Of a stretch of 64,000 nt of DNA, positions 35,782-42,785 are shown piece after piece (position 1 is the first letter of the stretch; each line of letters opens with the position of its first letter). Source of the stretch: Prolixibacteraceae bacterium (GTDB lineage Bacteria > Bacteroidota > Bacteroidia > Bacteroidales > Prolixibacteraceae); the NCBI GenBank assembly GCA_019720755.1, contig CP081303.1:496001-560000 (forward strand). The letters are read 5' to 3'. The notes under the pieces were generated by a model. It was not told the origin of the DNA, made no database searches, and saw nothing but the letters and a program-made list of their open reading frames with translations. The position numbers and the translations under genes were made by a program.

Positions 35782-36417
35782 TTGAGAAATAGAGATTTGA
35801 TAAAGCGGTTTCTGAGATTTAAACGAAAACGTGTACATAAAAAAGGACATGGTATTCATTCTCCTTTTTTATTTAGTTTGATAACAGGGGTAATTGATAA
35901 TCCACATCGATACTATCTATATGACAATATTGATCAGATGTATCAGCGTTTTGTTGAAAAAAATAATAATACACTTGCCTCGAACATAGACTCTATTTTG
36001 CCTTCAATAAAAATTTTATATTGTATTCATCGTCTATTAAATGAGTTTCAGCCTTCCAAAATATATTTCTCAGGGCGTGATATAGAGCTTTTTAAACCAG
36101 TGTTTGAAGCCGTTTCTGATACTGTCGAAATCTTGTCGTTAGATGATTATGTGAAATCTCGTAAAAAAATAATAGATGAGACATGTATTTTATTCTGTAA
36201 CGAATCTTTGTCTGCTAAATTTGCTAAGTTAATTCAAAACATTGTATGTCCTGATGTTGTTATCTTTCACGGACTGCATTGGGGAGTTGATGTTGATAAT
36301 ATGTGGGAAGATATGGTTAATGATTCGCCAATAACAGCCTCTTTAGAGTCAAGAGAACTAGGAATTGCGTTCTCTGATCAAAAATTAAATAAACAGAATT
36401 TTTATATCAAATTTTGA
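35782..36417 (+). CDS. Relic of the Bacteroidota 'GHGIHSPF' methyltransferase-like family, SAM motif lost
   Basis: This 211-residue protein keeps the family start KKGHGIHSPFLFSLI (about 20-34) and the family end LGIAFSDQKLNKQNFYIKF, as in the class I methyltransferase-like proteins found across Bacteroidota. The central ELGTSLG-type SAM-binding loop that members normally carry is missing. In its place is PSKIYFSGRDIELF, and the protein is shorter than usual. It is probably not a working methyltransferase. Translation appears to start at a TTG, since the ATG at 35775 meets a stop after five codons. The gene ends 2 bases before an adenosyltransferase ATG. Confidence 0.6.
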   Translation: MRNRDLIKRFLRFKRKRVHKKGHGIHSPFLFSLITGVIDNPHRYYLYDNIDQMYQRFVEKNNNTLASNIDSILPSIKILYCIHRLLNEFQPSKIYFSGRDIELFKPVFEAVSDTVEILSLDDYVKSRKKIIDETCILFCNESLSAKFAKLIQNIVCPDVVIFHGLHWGVDVDNMWEDMVNDSPITASLESRELGIAFSDQKLNKQNFYIKF

Positions 36418-36419
36418 TT

Positions 36420-36968
36420 ATGAAGGTATACACAAAAACTGGAGACAAAGGCAAAACAAGTCTATATGGAGGTACTAGAGTAGATAAATTCGATACTAGG
36501 TTAGAAGCTTATGGTACAATCGATGAGTTAAATAGTTGTGTTGGAATGATTCGTTGTCACTTGGATGCGGATTCAACTGAGATGAATGTATTGATAGAGA
36601 TACAAAAGAAGCTATTTGTTATTGGAGGAGTGCTTGCTACTGATAAAAGCAAAATAGAAGAAACGGACCAATTGGTATGTAAAGAGGAGGATATAAAATT
36701 TCTTGAAGTGGAGATTGATCGAATGGATGACCAATTGCCTCAAATGAACTACTTCATTTTACCAGGTGGAGAGATAACAAGTTCTTCGTGTCATATTGCA
36801 AGAACTGTCTGTCGTAGAGCCGAGAGATTGGTGTTGAAGTTGTCTACTTCTATCGAAATAGAAGAGAACCTTACGAAGTATTTAAATCGATTGTCTGATT
36901 TTCTATTTGTACTCGCACGATACACTGCACATCTAAAAGGGGAAACAGAAACTCCATGGATTCCGTGA
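36420..36968 (+). CDS. Cob(I)yrinic acid a,c-diamide adenosyltransferase (PduO type)
   Basis: This 182-residue protein makes adenosylcobalamin from cob(I)alamin and ATP. Marks are the N-terminal ATP-binding KVYTKTGDKGKTSLYGG, the RLEAYGTIDELNS segment, and the CRRAERLV and YLNRLSDFLFVLAR helices of the PduO trimer. The ATG at 36420 is chosen over a TTG two codons earlier because MKVYTKTGD is the usual family start. It probably serves B12-dependent enzymes such as methylmalonyl-CoA mutase encoded elsewhere. It is coupled to the upstream relic gene with 2 bases between stop and start. Confidence 0.93.
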   Translation: MKVYTKTGDKGKTSLYGGTRVDKFDTRLEAYGTIDELNSCVGMIRCHLDADSTEMNVLIEIQKKLFVIGGVLATDKSKIEETDQLVCKEEDIKFLEVEIDRMDDQLPQMNYFILPGGEITSSSCHIARTVCRRAERLVLKLSTSIEIEENLTKYLNRLSDFLFVLARYTAHLKGETETPWIP

Positions 36969-37057
36969 TTTTTTACTCAGTTTTGTTTTGCATAAAGAAA
37001 AAAATTTTAAATTCGCAAAAAATAAGATAATCTATCACTAATAAATAACTAGAAAGT

Positions 37058-37279
37058 ATGTATTGGACGCTTGAATTGGCTTCAAAGCTAGAAGACGCAC
37101 CATGGCCAGCTACAAAAGAAGAGCTTATTGATTTTGCTACACGCTCTGGAGCTCCAATGGAGGTAATTGAAAATCTTCAAGAGATAGAAGAAGAGAGTGA
37201 AGTATTTGAGACGATTGAAGATATTTGGCCTGATTATCCAAGTAAGGATGACTTCTTCTTTAATGAAGATGAATATTAA
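37058..37279 (+). CDS. DUF2795 domain protein
   Basis: This small, acidic, soluble 73-residue protein has the characteristic Bacteroidota DUF2795 sequence (MYWTLELASKLEDAPWPATK start, SGAPMEVIENLQEIE, DIWPDYPSKDDF, NEDEY end). The family is short and strongly conserved but its function is unknown. It is monocistronic, and a bidirectional hairpin separates it from the convergent response-regulator gene. Confidence 0.88.
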   Translation: MYWTLELASKLEDAPWPATKEELIDFATRSGAPMEVIENLQEIEEESEVFETIEDIWPDYPSKDDFFFNEDEY

Positions 37280-37353
37280 TTTTTGTAATCACGATTTGAT
37301 TGATTATCATCTACAATAGATGGCTCTTCAATATTTGAAAATCGTTTATAAAG

Positions 37354-37407
37354 AAAAATAGAAATGACTGTTTGCAGTAATGCAAATCAGTCTATTTCTA
37401 TTTTTTT
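37354..37407. terminator. Bidirectional terminator between DUF2795 gene and the sigma-54 activator gene
   Basis: AAAAATAGAAAT-GACTG-TTTGCA pairs with TGCAAA-t-CAGTC-TATTTCTATTTTT around a GTAA loop, with small bulges. A-rich and T-rich flanks allow use in both directions. Confidence 0.85.
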
Positions 37408-37409
37408 GT

Positions 37410-38561
37410 TTAAGCAAACTTGATCACATCTTCTTTAGTGATTTTTTTATCTGAAAGAATAAGTAGTCTCTCAATTACATTTCTAAGTTCTCGGATATTA
37501 CCAGTCCACTCTTTTTCTTGTAACTTCTTCGTTGCTTCTTCTGATATCTCCATAGGTGCTTTACCATAAGATTTGCTTATCTCTTTGATAAAGTGATTGC
37601 ACAACTCTGGGATATCCTCTTTTCTTTCATTAAGAGGAGGTACATGGATAAGAATTACACTTAGACGATGGTAGAGATCTTCTCTAAAATTACCTTTCTG
37701 TATCTCTTTCTGAAGATTTTTATTGGTTGCAGCAATCACTCTTACATTGATCTTGATCTGCTTGTCTCCTCCGACACGTGTAATACAGTTCTCTTGTAGT
37801 GCTCTTAAAACTTTAGCTTGAGCGGAGCTGCTCATGTCCCCAATCTCATCAAGAAAGATAGTACCATTATTGGCTTGCTCTAGCTTTCCTTTTCTAAGTT
37901 TGTTTGCAGAGGTAAAAGCACCCTTTTCGTGTCCAAAGAGTTCACTCTCAATCAACTCTGATGGGATGGCTGCGCAATTTACTTCAATGAATGGTTGTTG
38001 ATTTCTTTCGCTGTTTTTATGAAGTCTCTTGGCAATAAGCTCTTTACCGGTGCCATTGTCTCCAGTAATGAGAACTCGTGCATCTGTATTTGCAACTTTG
38101 TCACAAATATCTAGAACGTGACTTATTTTATCCGAACTGCCAACAATAGTTTCGATTTCAGATATTTTCTTTTTTAAAACCTTTTTTTCTTGTATTAGAT
38201 TTCCTCGTTCTTTTGCATTTCTTATTGTGATAAGTAATCTGTTTAGATCAATCGGTTTCTCTATAAAGTCGAAAGCGCCTTTTTTTATACACTCTACAGC
38301 GGTATCGATGTTTCCATGTCCAGAGATCATAACAAAAGAGGTTTCTGGTGCAATAGGAATACATTTTTCAAGCACTTCTATGCCATCCATATTAGGCATC
38401 TTGATATCACAAAGTGCTATTCGATAGTTGTTCTTCTTAATCATTTCAATGGCCTTTATTCCATCTTCAGCCGTGTCCACATCGAAATCTTCAAAAGAAA
38501 GGATGTCTTTCAATGAATTCCGAATGCTTCTTTCATCGTCAATGACTAATATTTTGTCCAT
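37410..38561 (-). CDS. NtrC-type sigma-54 response regulator lacking the Fis DNA-binding domain
   Basis: This 383-residue protein has a receiver domain (phospho-acceptor D52, with D8/D9 and K102 of the usual EKP), then an AAA+ domain. The AAA+ domain has Walker A GDNGTGKE (167-174), the sigma-54 contact loop GAFTSA (214-219), Walker B IFLDEIGD and the RELRNVIERL segment. Family members end with a Fis-like helix-turn-helix of about 40-60 residues, but here the protein stops right after KITKEDVIKFA. No continuation is seen in other frames past the stop. Like FlgR or CtcC it might work without specific DNA binding. It lies 6 bases after the ppx-like gene and is probably cotranscribed. Confidence 0.92.
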   Translation of the reverse strand: MDKILVIDDERSIRNSLKDILSFEDFDVDTAEDGIKAIEMIKKNNYRIALCDIKMPNMDGIEVLEKCIPIAPETSFVMISGHGNIDTAVECIKKGAFDFIEKPIDLNRLLITIRNAKERGNLIQEKKVLKKKISEIETIVGSSDKISHVLDICDKVANTDARVLITGDNGTGKELIAKRLHKNSERNQQPFIEVNCAAIPSELIESELFGHEKGAFTSANKLRKGKLEQANNGTIFLDEIGDMSSSAQAKVLRALQENCITRVGGDKQIKINVRVIAATNKNLQKEIQKGNFREDLYHRLSVILIHVPPLNERKEDIPELCNHFIKEISKSYGKAPMEISEEATKKLQEKEWTGNIRELRNVIERLLILSDKKITKEDVIKFA

Positions 38562-38567
38562 AATATC

Positions 38568-39488
38568 TTAACTGTTGTATTTATAATAGTATAGTGCACC
38601 TTCAGCAAGGGCATAACCTGTTTGGTATATGTTTTTTATTTTTGATTTATCTAATACTATTTGGGTTAAGATGGAGGCATACACAATCATTGTTGCCCTG
38701 ATTGGTTCCATTCCTTCCATCGATTCTCTATCATTATTGCTGCTTTTCATCAATTTATCATGCAACAATTTTAATTCTTGGAAATTAATATTGTTTATTC
38801 TTTGCATGTGTGATACACACTTCTTGTAAGTGACTAGGTCCACAAAGGTATCGAAAGCTCCTGAGCTTCCAAGCAAGGTTCTAGGTTTGTAATGTCTGAT
38901 AATGTCCCATAGTTCTTGATGATTCGACTCAAAATAATCTAAAATTTCTTTTTGATTTGTAGAAGTAATGTTGTTTTCGAAAGGGAATTGATTCAATATT
39001 CGTGCCATTCCTGTTTTGAAACTCTTACTCCAAACTATTTTATTGTTGCATAAGAGTACAAATTCATTACTTCCTCCTCCAATATCCATTGTGAGTATTG
39101 GCCCTTCAAGTTCTTTTGACAAATGGATTGTTGCTGCTGTTGTTATTTCCGCCTCTTTCTGTCCGTTTAGAATGATAAATTTAAAGCAAGGATTTGCTGT
39201 GATTGATTCGCGAACACAATCCCTGTTTTTTGACTCTCTTATCGCAGCGGTTGCAAAGATATTTAACTGCTCAATTCCATATTTTTGAGCAGTTAAATGA
39301 TGTGTATGTAGAACATTTAATATCTTCTGGATACCAAGTTTTGTGATTTTACCATTTATGTAGTGATCTGTTGATCCTAATATAACAGGAATAGATTTTT
39401 TAAAGGATATGGTTAGTTTTTCGTCCTGAATTGATCCAATTACAAGTGTACATGTGTTTGTACCTAAATCAACTATTGCTGTTTTCAT
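38568..39488 (-). CDS. Ppx/GppA phosphatase-family protein
   Basis: This 306-residue actin-fold phosphatase has IVDLGTNTCTLVIG (phosphate 1 loop) and ATAAIRESKN. MDIGGGSNEFVL (phosphate 2 loop) and the LLGSSGAFDT region are also present. It corresponds to the short Bacteroidota form without the C-terminal HD domain of exopolyphosphatase. It would hydrolyse polyphosphate or pppGpp. It is the first gene of a pair with the sigma-54 regulator. The exact substrate is open. Confidence 0.9.
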   Translation of the reverse strand: MKTAIVDLGTNTCTLVIGSIQDEKLTISFKKSIPVILGSTDHYINGKITKLGIQKILNVLHTHHLTAQKYGIEQLNIFATAAIRESKNRDCVRESITANPCFKFIILNGQKEAEITTAATIHLSKELEGPILTMDIGGGSNEFVLLCNNKIVWSKSFKTGMARILNQFPFENNITSTNQKEILDYFESNHQELWDIIRHYKPRTLLGSSGAFDTFVDLVTYKKCVSHMQRINNINFQELKLLHDKLMKSSNNDRESMEGMEPIRATMIVYASILTQIVLDKSKIKNIYQTGYALAEGALYYYKYNS

Positions 39489-39558
39489 TTAATCTTTTCA
39501 TAAGTTTATACCAATGTTTAAAGGTAAAGAAAACAAATGATAGTATTTCTAAAGGTTG

Positions 39559-39891
39559 TTAATTTCGAATTGTCTCAAAGCCATCTTTTTCCCACTCTTT
39601 TATTCCTCCTTTCAAAACCAAACAGTTTTTATATCCTATTTTCGAAAGTCTGTCAAAGGCTATTTTGGGTCTCATTAGTGTATTATCCACTCCATATAAA
39701 ATAATGGGATCCTCTTTATCTAAGATGATCTCTTCAATCTTATGTGCAAAGCCAGATTCGGACACGTCGATATTCATAGAATTGGGTATATGATGGCTTA
39801 AAAAGTCCTTCTCAGAAAGGACATTGATTATCGTGATCGGAGCCTCTGATTCAAGAATCTCTCGAAGTTGTATTGGTGTAATATAATTCAT
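39559..39891 (-). CDS. Rhodanese-like domain protein without catalytic cysteine
   Basis: This 110-residue single rhodanese domain has SEKDFLSHHIPNSMNID and the C-terminal LKGGIKEWEKDG. The active-site loop that normally reads (Y/F)-C-x4-R reads YGVDNTLMR, so the sulfur-carrying cysteine is glycine. It therefore cannot act as a thiosulfate sulfurtransferase in the usual way and may be a binding or regulatory domain. It stands alone, 71 bases upstream of the ppx-like gene on the same strand. Confidence 0.88.
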   Translation of the reverse strand: MNYITPIQLREILESEAPITIINVLSEKDFLSHHIPNSMNIDVSESGFAHKIEEIILDKEDPIILYGVDNTLMRPKIAFDRLSKIGYKNCLVLKGGIKEWEKDGFETIRN

Positions 39892-40035
39892 TGTTAAAAT
39901 CTTTTTATCAATAAACTATATTTAATTCGTTTTTGTTCAAAAAATAGTCTTTTTTCAAACGGTTGATTGTCAAAAGTTAACCGCATATTCGTTTCTTGGT
40001 GAATTGAAAAAAACTTTGGTATTTTACTTTTCGTG

Positions 40036-40066
40036 TTTGTAGAATTAAAAAAGTGCCTTATATTTG
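40036..40066 (+). promoter_or_regulatory. Promoter of the tRNA-Lys array
   Basis: TTTG (40036-40039), a 19-base spacer, and TATATTTG (40059-40066) match the Bacteroidota -33/-7 consensus exactly. Transcription would start about 30 bases before the first tRNA. No equally good element is seen in the spacers. Confidence 0.85.
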
Positions 40067-40104
40067 CACCGCCTTTAAAGATAAGAGGCACCCATTTTAG
40101 AGTA

Positions 40105-40177
40105 GATTCAGTAGCTCAGCTGGTAGAGCACATCCCTTTTAAGGATGGGGTCCTGGGTTCGAACCCCAGCTGAATCA
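40105..40177 (+). tRNA. tRNA-Lys(UUU), array copy 1
   Basis: The cloverleaf is complete: acceptor GATTCAG/CTGAATC with discriminator A, D stem GCTC/GAGC, anticodon stem CATCC/GGATG with loop CTTTTAA (anticodon TTT), and T arm CTGGG-TTCGAAC-CCCAG. CCA is not encoded. It is the promoter-proximal copy, and its downstream spacer is the divergent 51-base one. Confidence 0.97.
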
Positions 40178-40228
40178 CGATTTCCAGTCCCTTTAACGAA
40201 TAGGGGCGAGTTTTTTATATTAAGAGTA

Positions 40229-40301
40229 GATTCAGTAGCTCAGCTGGTAGAGCACATCCCTTTTAAGGATGGGGTCCTGGGTTCGAACCCCAGCTGAATC
40301 A
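40229..40301 (+). tRNA. tRNA-Lys(UUU), array copy 2
   Basis: Identical to copy 1 over all 73 bases. It begins the run of identical 121-base units. Confidence 0.97.
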
Positions 40302-40349
40302 CGATTGCAAGTCTCTTTAACAAATAGAGGCGGTTTTATATTAAGAGTA

Positions 40350-40422
40350 GATTCAGTAGCTCAGCTGGTAGAGCACATCCCTTTTAAGGATGGGGTCCTG
40401 GGTTCGAACCCCAGCTGAATCA
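40350..40422 (+). tRNA. tRNA-Lys(UUU), array copy 3
   Basis: Same 73-base sequence and anticodon TTT. The downstream spacer is the common 48-base form. Confidence 0.97.
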
Positions 40423-40470
40423 CGATTGCAAGTCTCTTTAACAAATAGAGGCGGTTTTATATTAAGAGTA

Positions 40471-40543
40471 GATTCAGTAGCTCAGCTGGTAGAGCACATC
40501 CCTTTTAAGGATGGGGTCCTGGGTTCGAACCCCAGCTGAATCA
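40471..40543 (+). tRNA. tRNA-Lys(UUU), array copy 4
   Basis: Same 73-base sequence and anticodon TTT, in an identical 121-base unit. Confidence 0.97.
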
Positions 40544-40591
40544 CGATTGCAAGTCTCTTTAACAAATAGAGGCGGTTTTATATTAAGAGTA

Positions 40592-40664
40592 GATTCAGTA
40601 GCTCAGCTGGTAGAGCACATCCCTTTTAAGGATGGGGTCCTGGGTTCGAACCCCAGCTGAATCA
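40592..40664 (+). tRNA. tRNA-Lys(UUU), array copy 5
   Basis: Same 73-base sequence and anticodon TTT, in an identical 121-base unit. Confidence 0.97.
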
Positions 40665-40712
40665 CGATTGCAAGTCTCTTTAACAAATAGAGGCGGTTTT
40701 ATATTAAGAGTA

Positions 40713-40785
40713 GATTCAGTAGCTCAGCTGGTAGAGCACATCCCTTTTAAGGATGGGGTCCTGGGTTCGAACCCCAGCTGAATCA
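40713..40785 (+). tRNA. tRNA-Lys(UUU), array copy 6
   Basis: Same 73-base sequence and anticodon TTT, in an identical 121-base unit. Confidence 0.97.
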
Positions 40786-40833
40786 CGATTGCAAGTCTCT
40801 TTAACAAATAGAGGCGGTTTTATATTAAGAGTA

Positions 40834-40906
40834 GATTCAGTAGCTCAGCTGGTAGAGCACATCCCTTTTAAGGATGGGGTCCTGGGTTCGAACCCCAGCT
40901 GAATCA
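40834..40906 (+). tRNA. tRNA-Lys(UUU), array copy 7
   Basis: Same 73-base sequence and anticodon TTT, in an identical 121-base unit. Confidence 0.97.
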
Positions 40907-40954
40907 CGATTGCAAGTCTCTTTAACAAATAGAGGCGGTTTTATATTAAGAGTA

Positions 40955-41027
40955 GATTCAGTAGCTCAGCTGGTAGAGCACATCCCTTTTAAGGATGGGG
41001 TCCTGGGTTCGAACCCCAGCTGAATCA
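40955..41027 (+). tRNA. tRNA-Lys(UUU), array copy 8
   Basis: Same 73-base sequence and anticodon TTT, in an identical 121-base unit. Confidence 0.97.
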
Positions 41028-41075
41028 CGATTGCAAGTCTCTTTAACAAATAGAGGCGGTTTTATATTAAGAGTA

Positions 41076-41148
41076 GATTCAGTAGCTCAGCTGGTAGAGC
41101 ACATCCCTTTTAAGGATGGGGTCCTGGGTTCGAACCCCAGCTGAATCA
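41076..41148 (+). tRNA. tRNA-Lys(UUU), array copy 9
   Basis: Same 73-base sequence and anticodon TTT, in an identical 121-base unit. Confidence 0.97.
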
Positions 41149-41196
41149 CGATTGCAAGTCTCTTTAACAAATAGAGGCGGTTTTATATTAAGAGTA

Positions 41197-41269
41197 GATT
41201 CAGTAGCTCAGCTGGTAGAGCACATCCCTTTTAAGGATGGGGTCCTGGGTTCGAACCCCAGCTGAATCA
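41197..41269 (+). tRNA. tRNA-Lys(UUU), array copy 10
   Basis: Same 73-base sequence and anticodon TTT. It is the last copy followed by the common spacer. Confidence 0.97.
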
Positions 41270-41317
41270 CGATTGCAAGTCTCTTTAACAAATAGAGGCG
41301 GTTTTATATTAAGAGTA

Positions 41318-41390
41318 GATTCAGTAGCTCAGCTGGTAGAGCACATCCCTTTTAAGGATGGGGTCCTGGGTTCGAACCCCAGCTGAATCA
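41318..41390 (+). tRNA. tRNA-Lys(UUU), array copy 11
   Basis: Same 73-base sequence. The spacer after it differs slightly (ccattaca in place of cgattgca, and taacgaa in place of taacaaa). Confidence 0.97.
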
Positions 41391-41438
41391 CCATTACAAG
41401 TCTCTTTAACGAATAGAGGCGGTTTTATATTAAGAGTA

Positions 41439-41511
41439 GATTCAGTAGCTCAGCTGGTAGAGCACATCCCTTTTAAGGATGGGGTCCTGGGTTCGAACCC
41501 CAGCTGAATCA
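41439..41511 (+). tRNA. tRNA-Lys(UUU), array copy 12
   Basis: Same 73-base sequence. It is the last copy and is followed after six bases by an intrinsic terminator. Confidence 0.97.
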
Positions 41512-41517
41512 CAATGA

Positions 41518-41550
41518 AAAGGGCTATTTCTTTTAGAAATAGCCCTTTCT
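41518..41550 (+). terminator. Terminator of the tRNA-Lys array
   Basis: AAAGGGCTATTTCT (41518-41531) pairs with AGAAATAGCCCTTT (41535-41548) across a 3-base loop, followed by CTT. Confidence 0.85.
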
Positions 41551-41809
41551 TGATATCATTACATACGGTTGTTAATAAGAGAACTTTATCATTGCAAAGA
41601 GTGTTTGATTTAAGTGTATTTAATTACTAAAAATACCAATGAGGAAGATAATGTTTCCAAATAGAATTTAAGATTTTTGAATTACACGGCTATAGAGTGT
41701 TGTTCAGGTATAGTTATTGTAAGTATAAGTAACTTGTATATAGTTAATCTTAAGTTCAGATAATTAGAGTAAGCATTGTATTATTCCCCCTTAAAAGAGA
41801 TCATATAGA

Positions 41810-42721
41810 ATGAAGAAAGAACAATTATTGGGTTCAAATTTAATGGCTATTGTGGCTTGTCTACTTTGGTCTACAGCATTTGTAGGTATAAAAATAGGGA
41901 TACAATATACTCCTCCATTACAGTTTGCAGGTATTCGTTTTATGTTATCTGGCTTACTAATTTTTCCTTTCATACCTAATAAGTCAAAAATTATTTCTAC
42001 TATCAGGGCGCATTGGAGGTATATGCTCTTGCTTGCATTGATGCAAACAGTGATACATTATGCGCTATTTTATCAAGGAGTCAGTTTAATACCAAGTTCG
42101 ATGAGTGCGATCATCATTGGTATGGGACCAATGTTTGTCTCTTTGGTATCTCACTTCTTTTCTGAGTCAGATAGAATGACTCGTGACAAATGGATCAGTA
42201 TTATTCTTGGAATTATTGGAGTTATATTTGTTGTTTTTGGGAAGCAGAAGGATAGTACAACAGTCAATGGTTTTTTGACTTTAGTAGGGGTAACACTTTT
42301 GCTGTTAACCAATCTAAATTCTGGTTTTGTGAATGTGCTTGTTAAATCTAAGACTGCAAAGATACCACCTTTACTGTTAACAATGTTTACGATGTTTGTA
42401 GGAGGAGTGGGACTTTTTGTGGCCGGAGTCAGTGTAGAAGGTTTTGCCGGTTTTGTTTTTCCTGCACCATACTACTACTCTTTGGCTTGGCTTTCATTCT
42501 TATCGGCAGCCGCATTTTCACTATGGTTTACTATTTTACAGAGGCCAGAAGTACAAGTTTCTGAAATTAACTTATGGAAATTTTTAATCCCTGTATCAGG
42601 AGCTATATTAAGTTGGGTTATTTTACCAAATGAATATCCAACATTATTGGCCATTATCGGAATGTGTTTTACTGCTGCATCTCTTTTATGGATGAATATA
42701 AGTAGTAAAAGATCTAAATGA
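41810..42721 (+). CDS. EamA-family (drug/metabolite transporter superfamily) membrane permease
   Basis: This 303-residue protein has about ten membrane segments arranged as two EamA repeats. The first holds LLWSTAFVGIKIGI and FAGIRFMLSGLL, and the second LYWMNISS-type C-terminal helices after RPEVQVSEINLWKFLIPVSGAILSW. The family exports amino acids, nucleosides or other metabolites. The substrate here cannot be assigned. It is a single gene between the tRNA array terminator and the DUF3078 gene, with 64 bases to the latter. Confidence 0.88.
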   Translation: MKKEQLLGSNLMAIVACLLWSTAFVGIKIGIQYTPPLQFAGIRFMLSGLLIFPFIPNKSKIISTIRAHWRYMLLLALMQTVIHYALFYQGVSLIPSSMSAIIIGMGPMFVSLVSHFFSESDRMTRDKWISIILGIIGVIFVVFGKQKDSTTVNGFLTLVGVTLLLLTNLNSGFVNVLVKSKTAKIPPLLLTMFTMFVGGVGLFVAGVSVEGFAGFVFPAPYYYSLAWLSFLSAAAFSLWFTILQRPEVQVSEINLWKFLIPVSGAILSWVILPNEYPTLLAIIGMCFTAASLLWMNISSKRSK

Positions 42722-42746
42722 GAATGATATTTTACTTAGTATTATG

Positions 42747-42754
42747 TAAATTTG
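42747..42754 (+). promoter_or_regulatory. Promoter -7 element for the DUF3078 gene
   Basis: TAAATTTG matches TAnnTTTG and is 31 bases before the ATG. The -33 region is not well conserved. Confidence 0.45.
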
Positions 42755-42785
42755 CATAGAACTGATAAACAATGATAATTACCTT

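Larger units (their letters stand above)
40105..41511 (+). repeat. Tandem array of twelve tRNA-Lys(UUU) genes
   Basis: The same 73-base tRNA occurs twelve times on one strand, at 40105, 40229, 40350, 40471, 40592, 40713, 40834, 40955, 41076, 41197, 41318 and 41439. The first period is 124 bases and the other ten are 121. Spacers 2 to 10 appear identical (48 bases). The first spacer (51 bases) and the eleventh differ at a few places. Each spacer holds a 6-bp hairpin followed by a short T run. The internal identity points to recent unequal crossover or amplification from the ends inward. Confidence 0.97.

Noticed and set aside
39894-40091. 65-codon minus-strand frame before the tRNA array
   Set aside because: It covers the array promoter and a region between divergent units. 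It has no family match and no supporting start signal.
40105-41511. Regular direct repeats that could be taken for a CRISPR array
   Set aside because: The repeated part is a full 73-base tRNA cloverleaf and the spacers are nearly identical, whereas CRISPR spacers differ and repeats are 24-48 bases. No cas genes are nearby.
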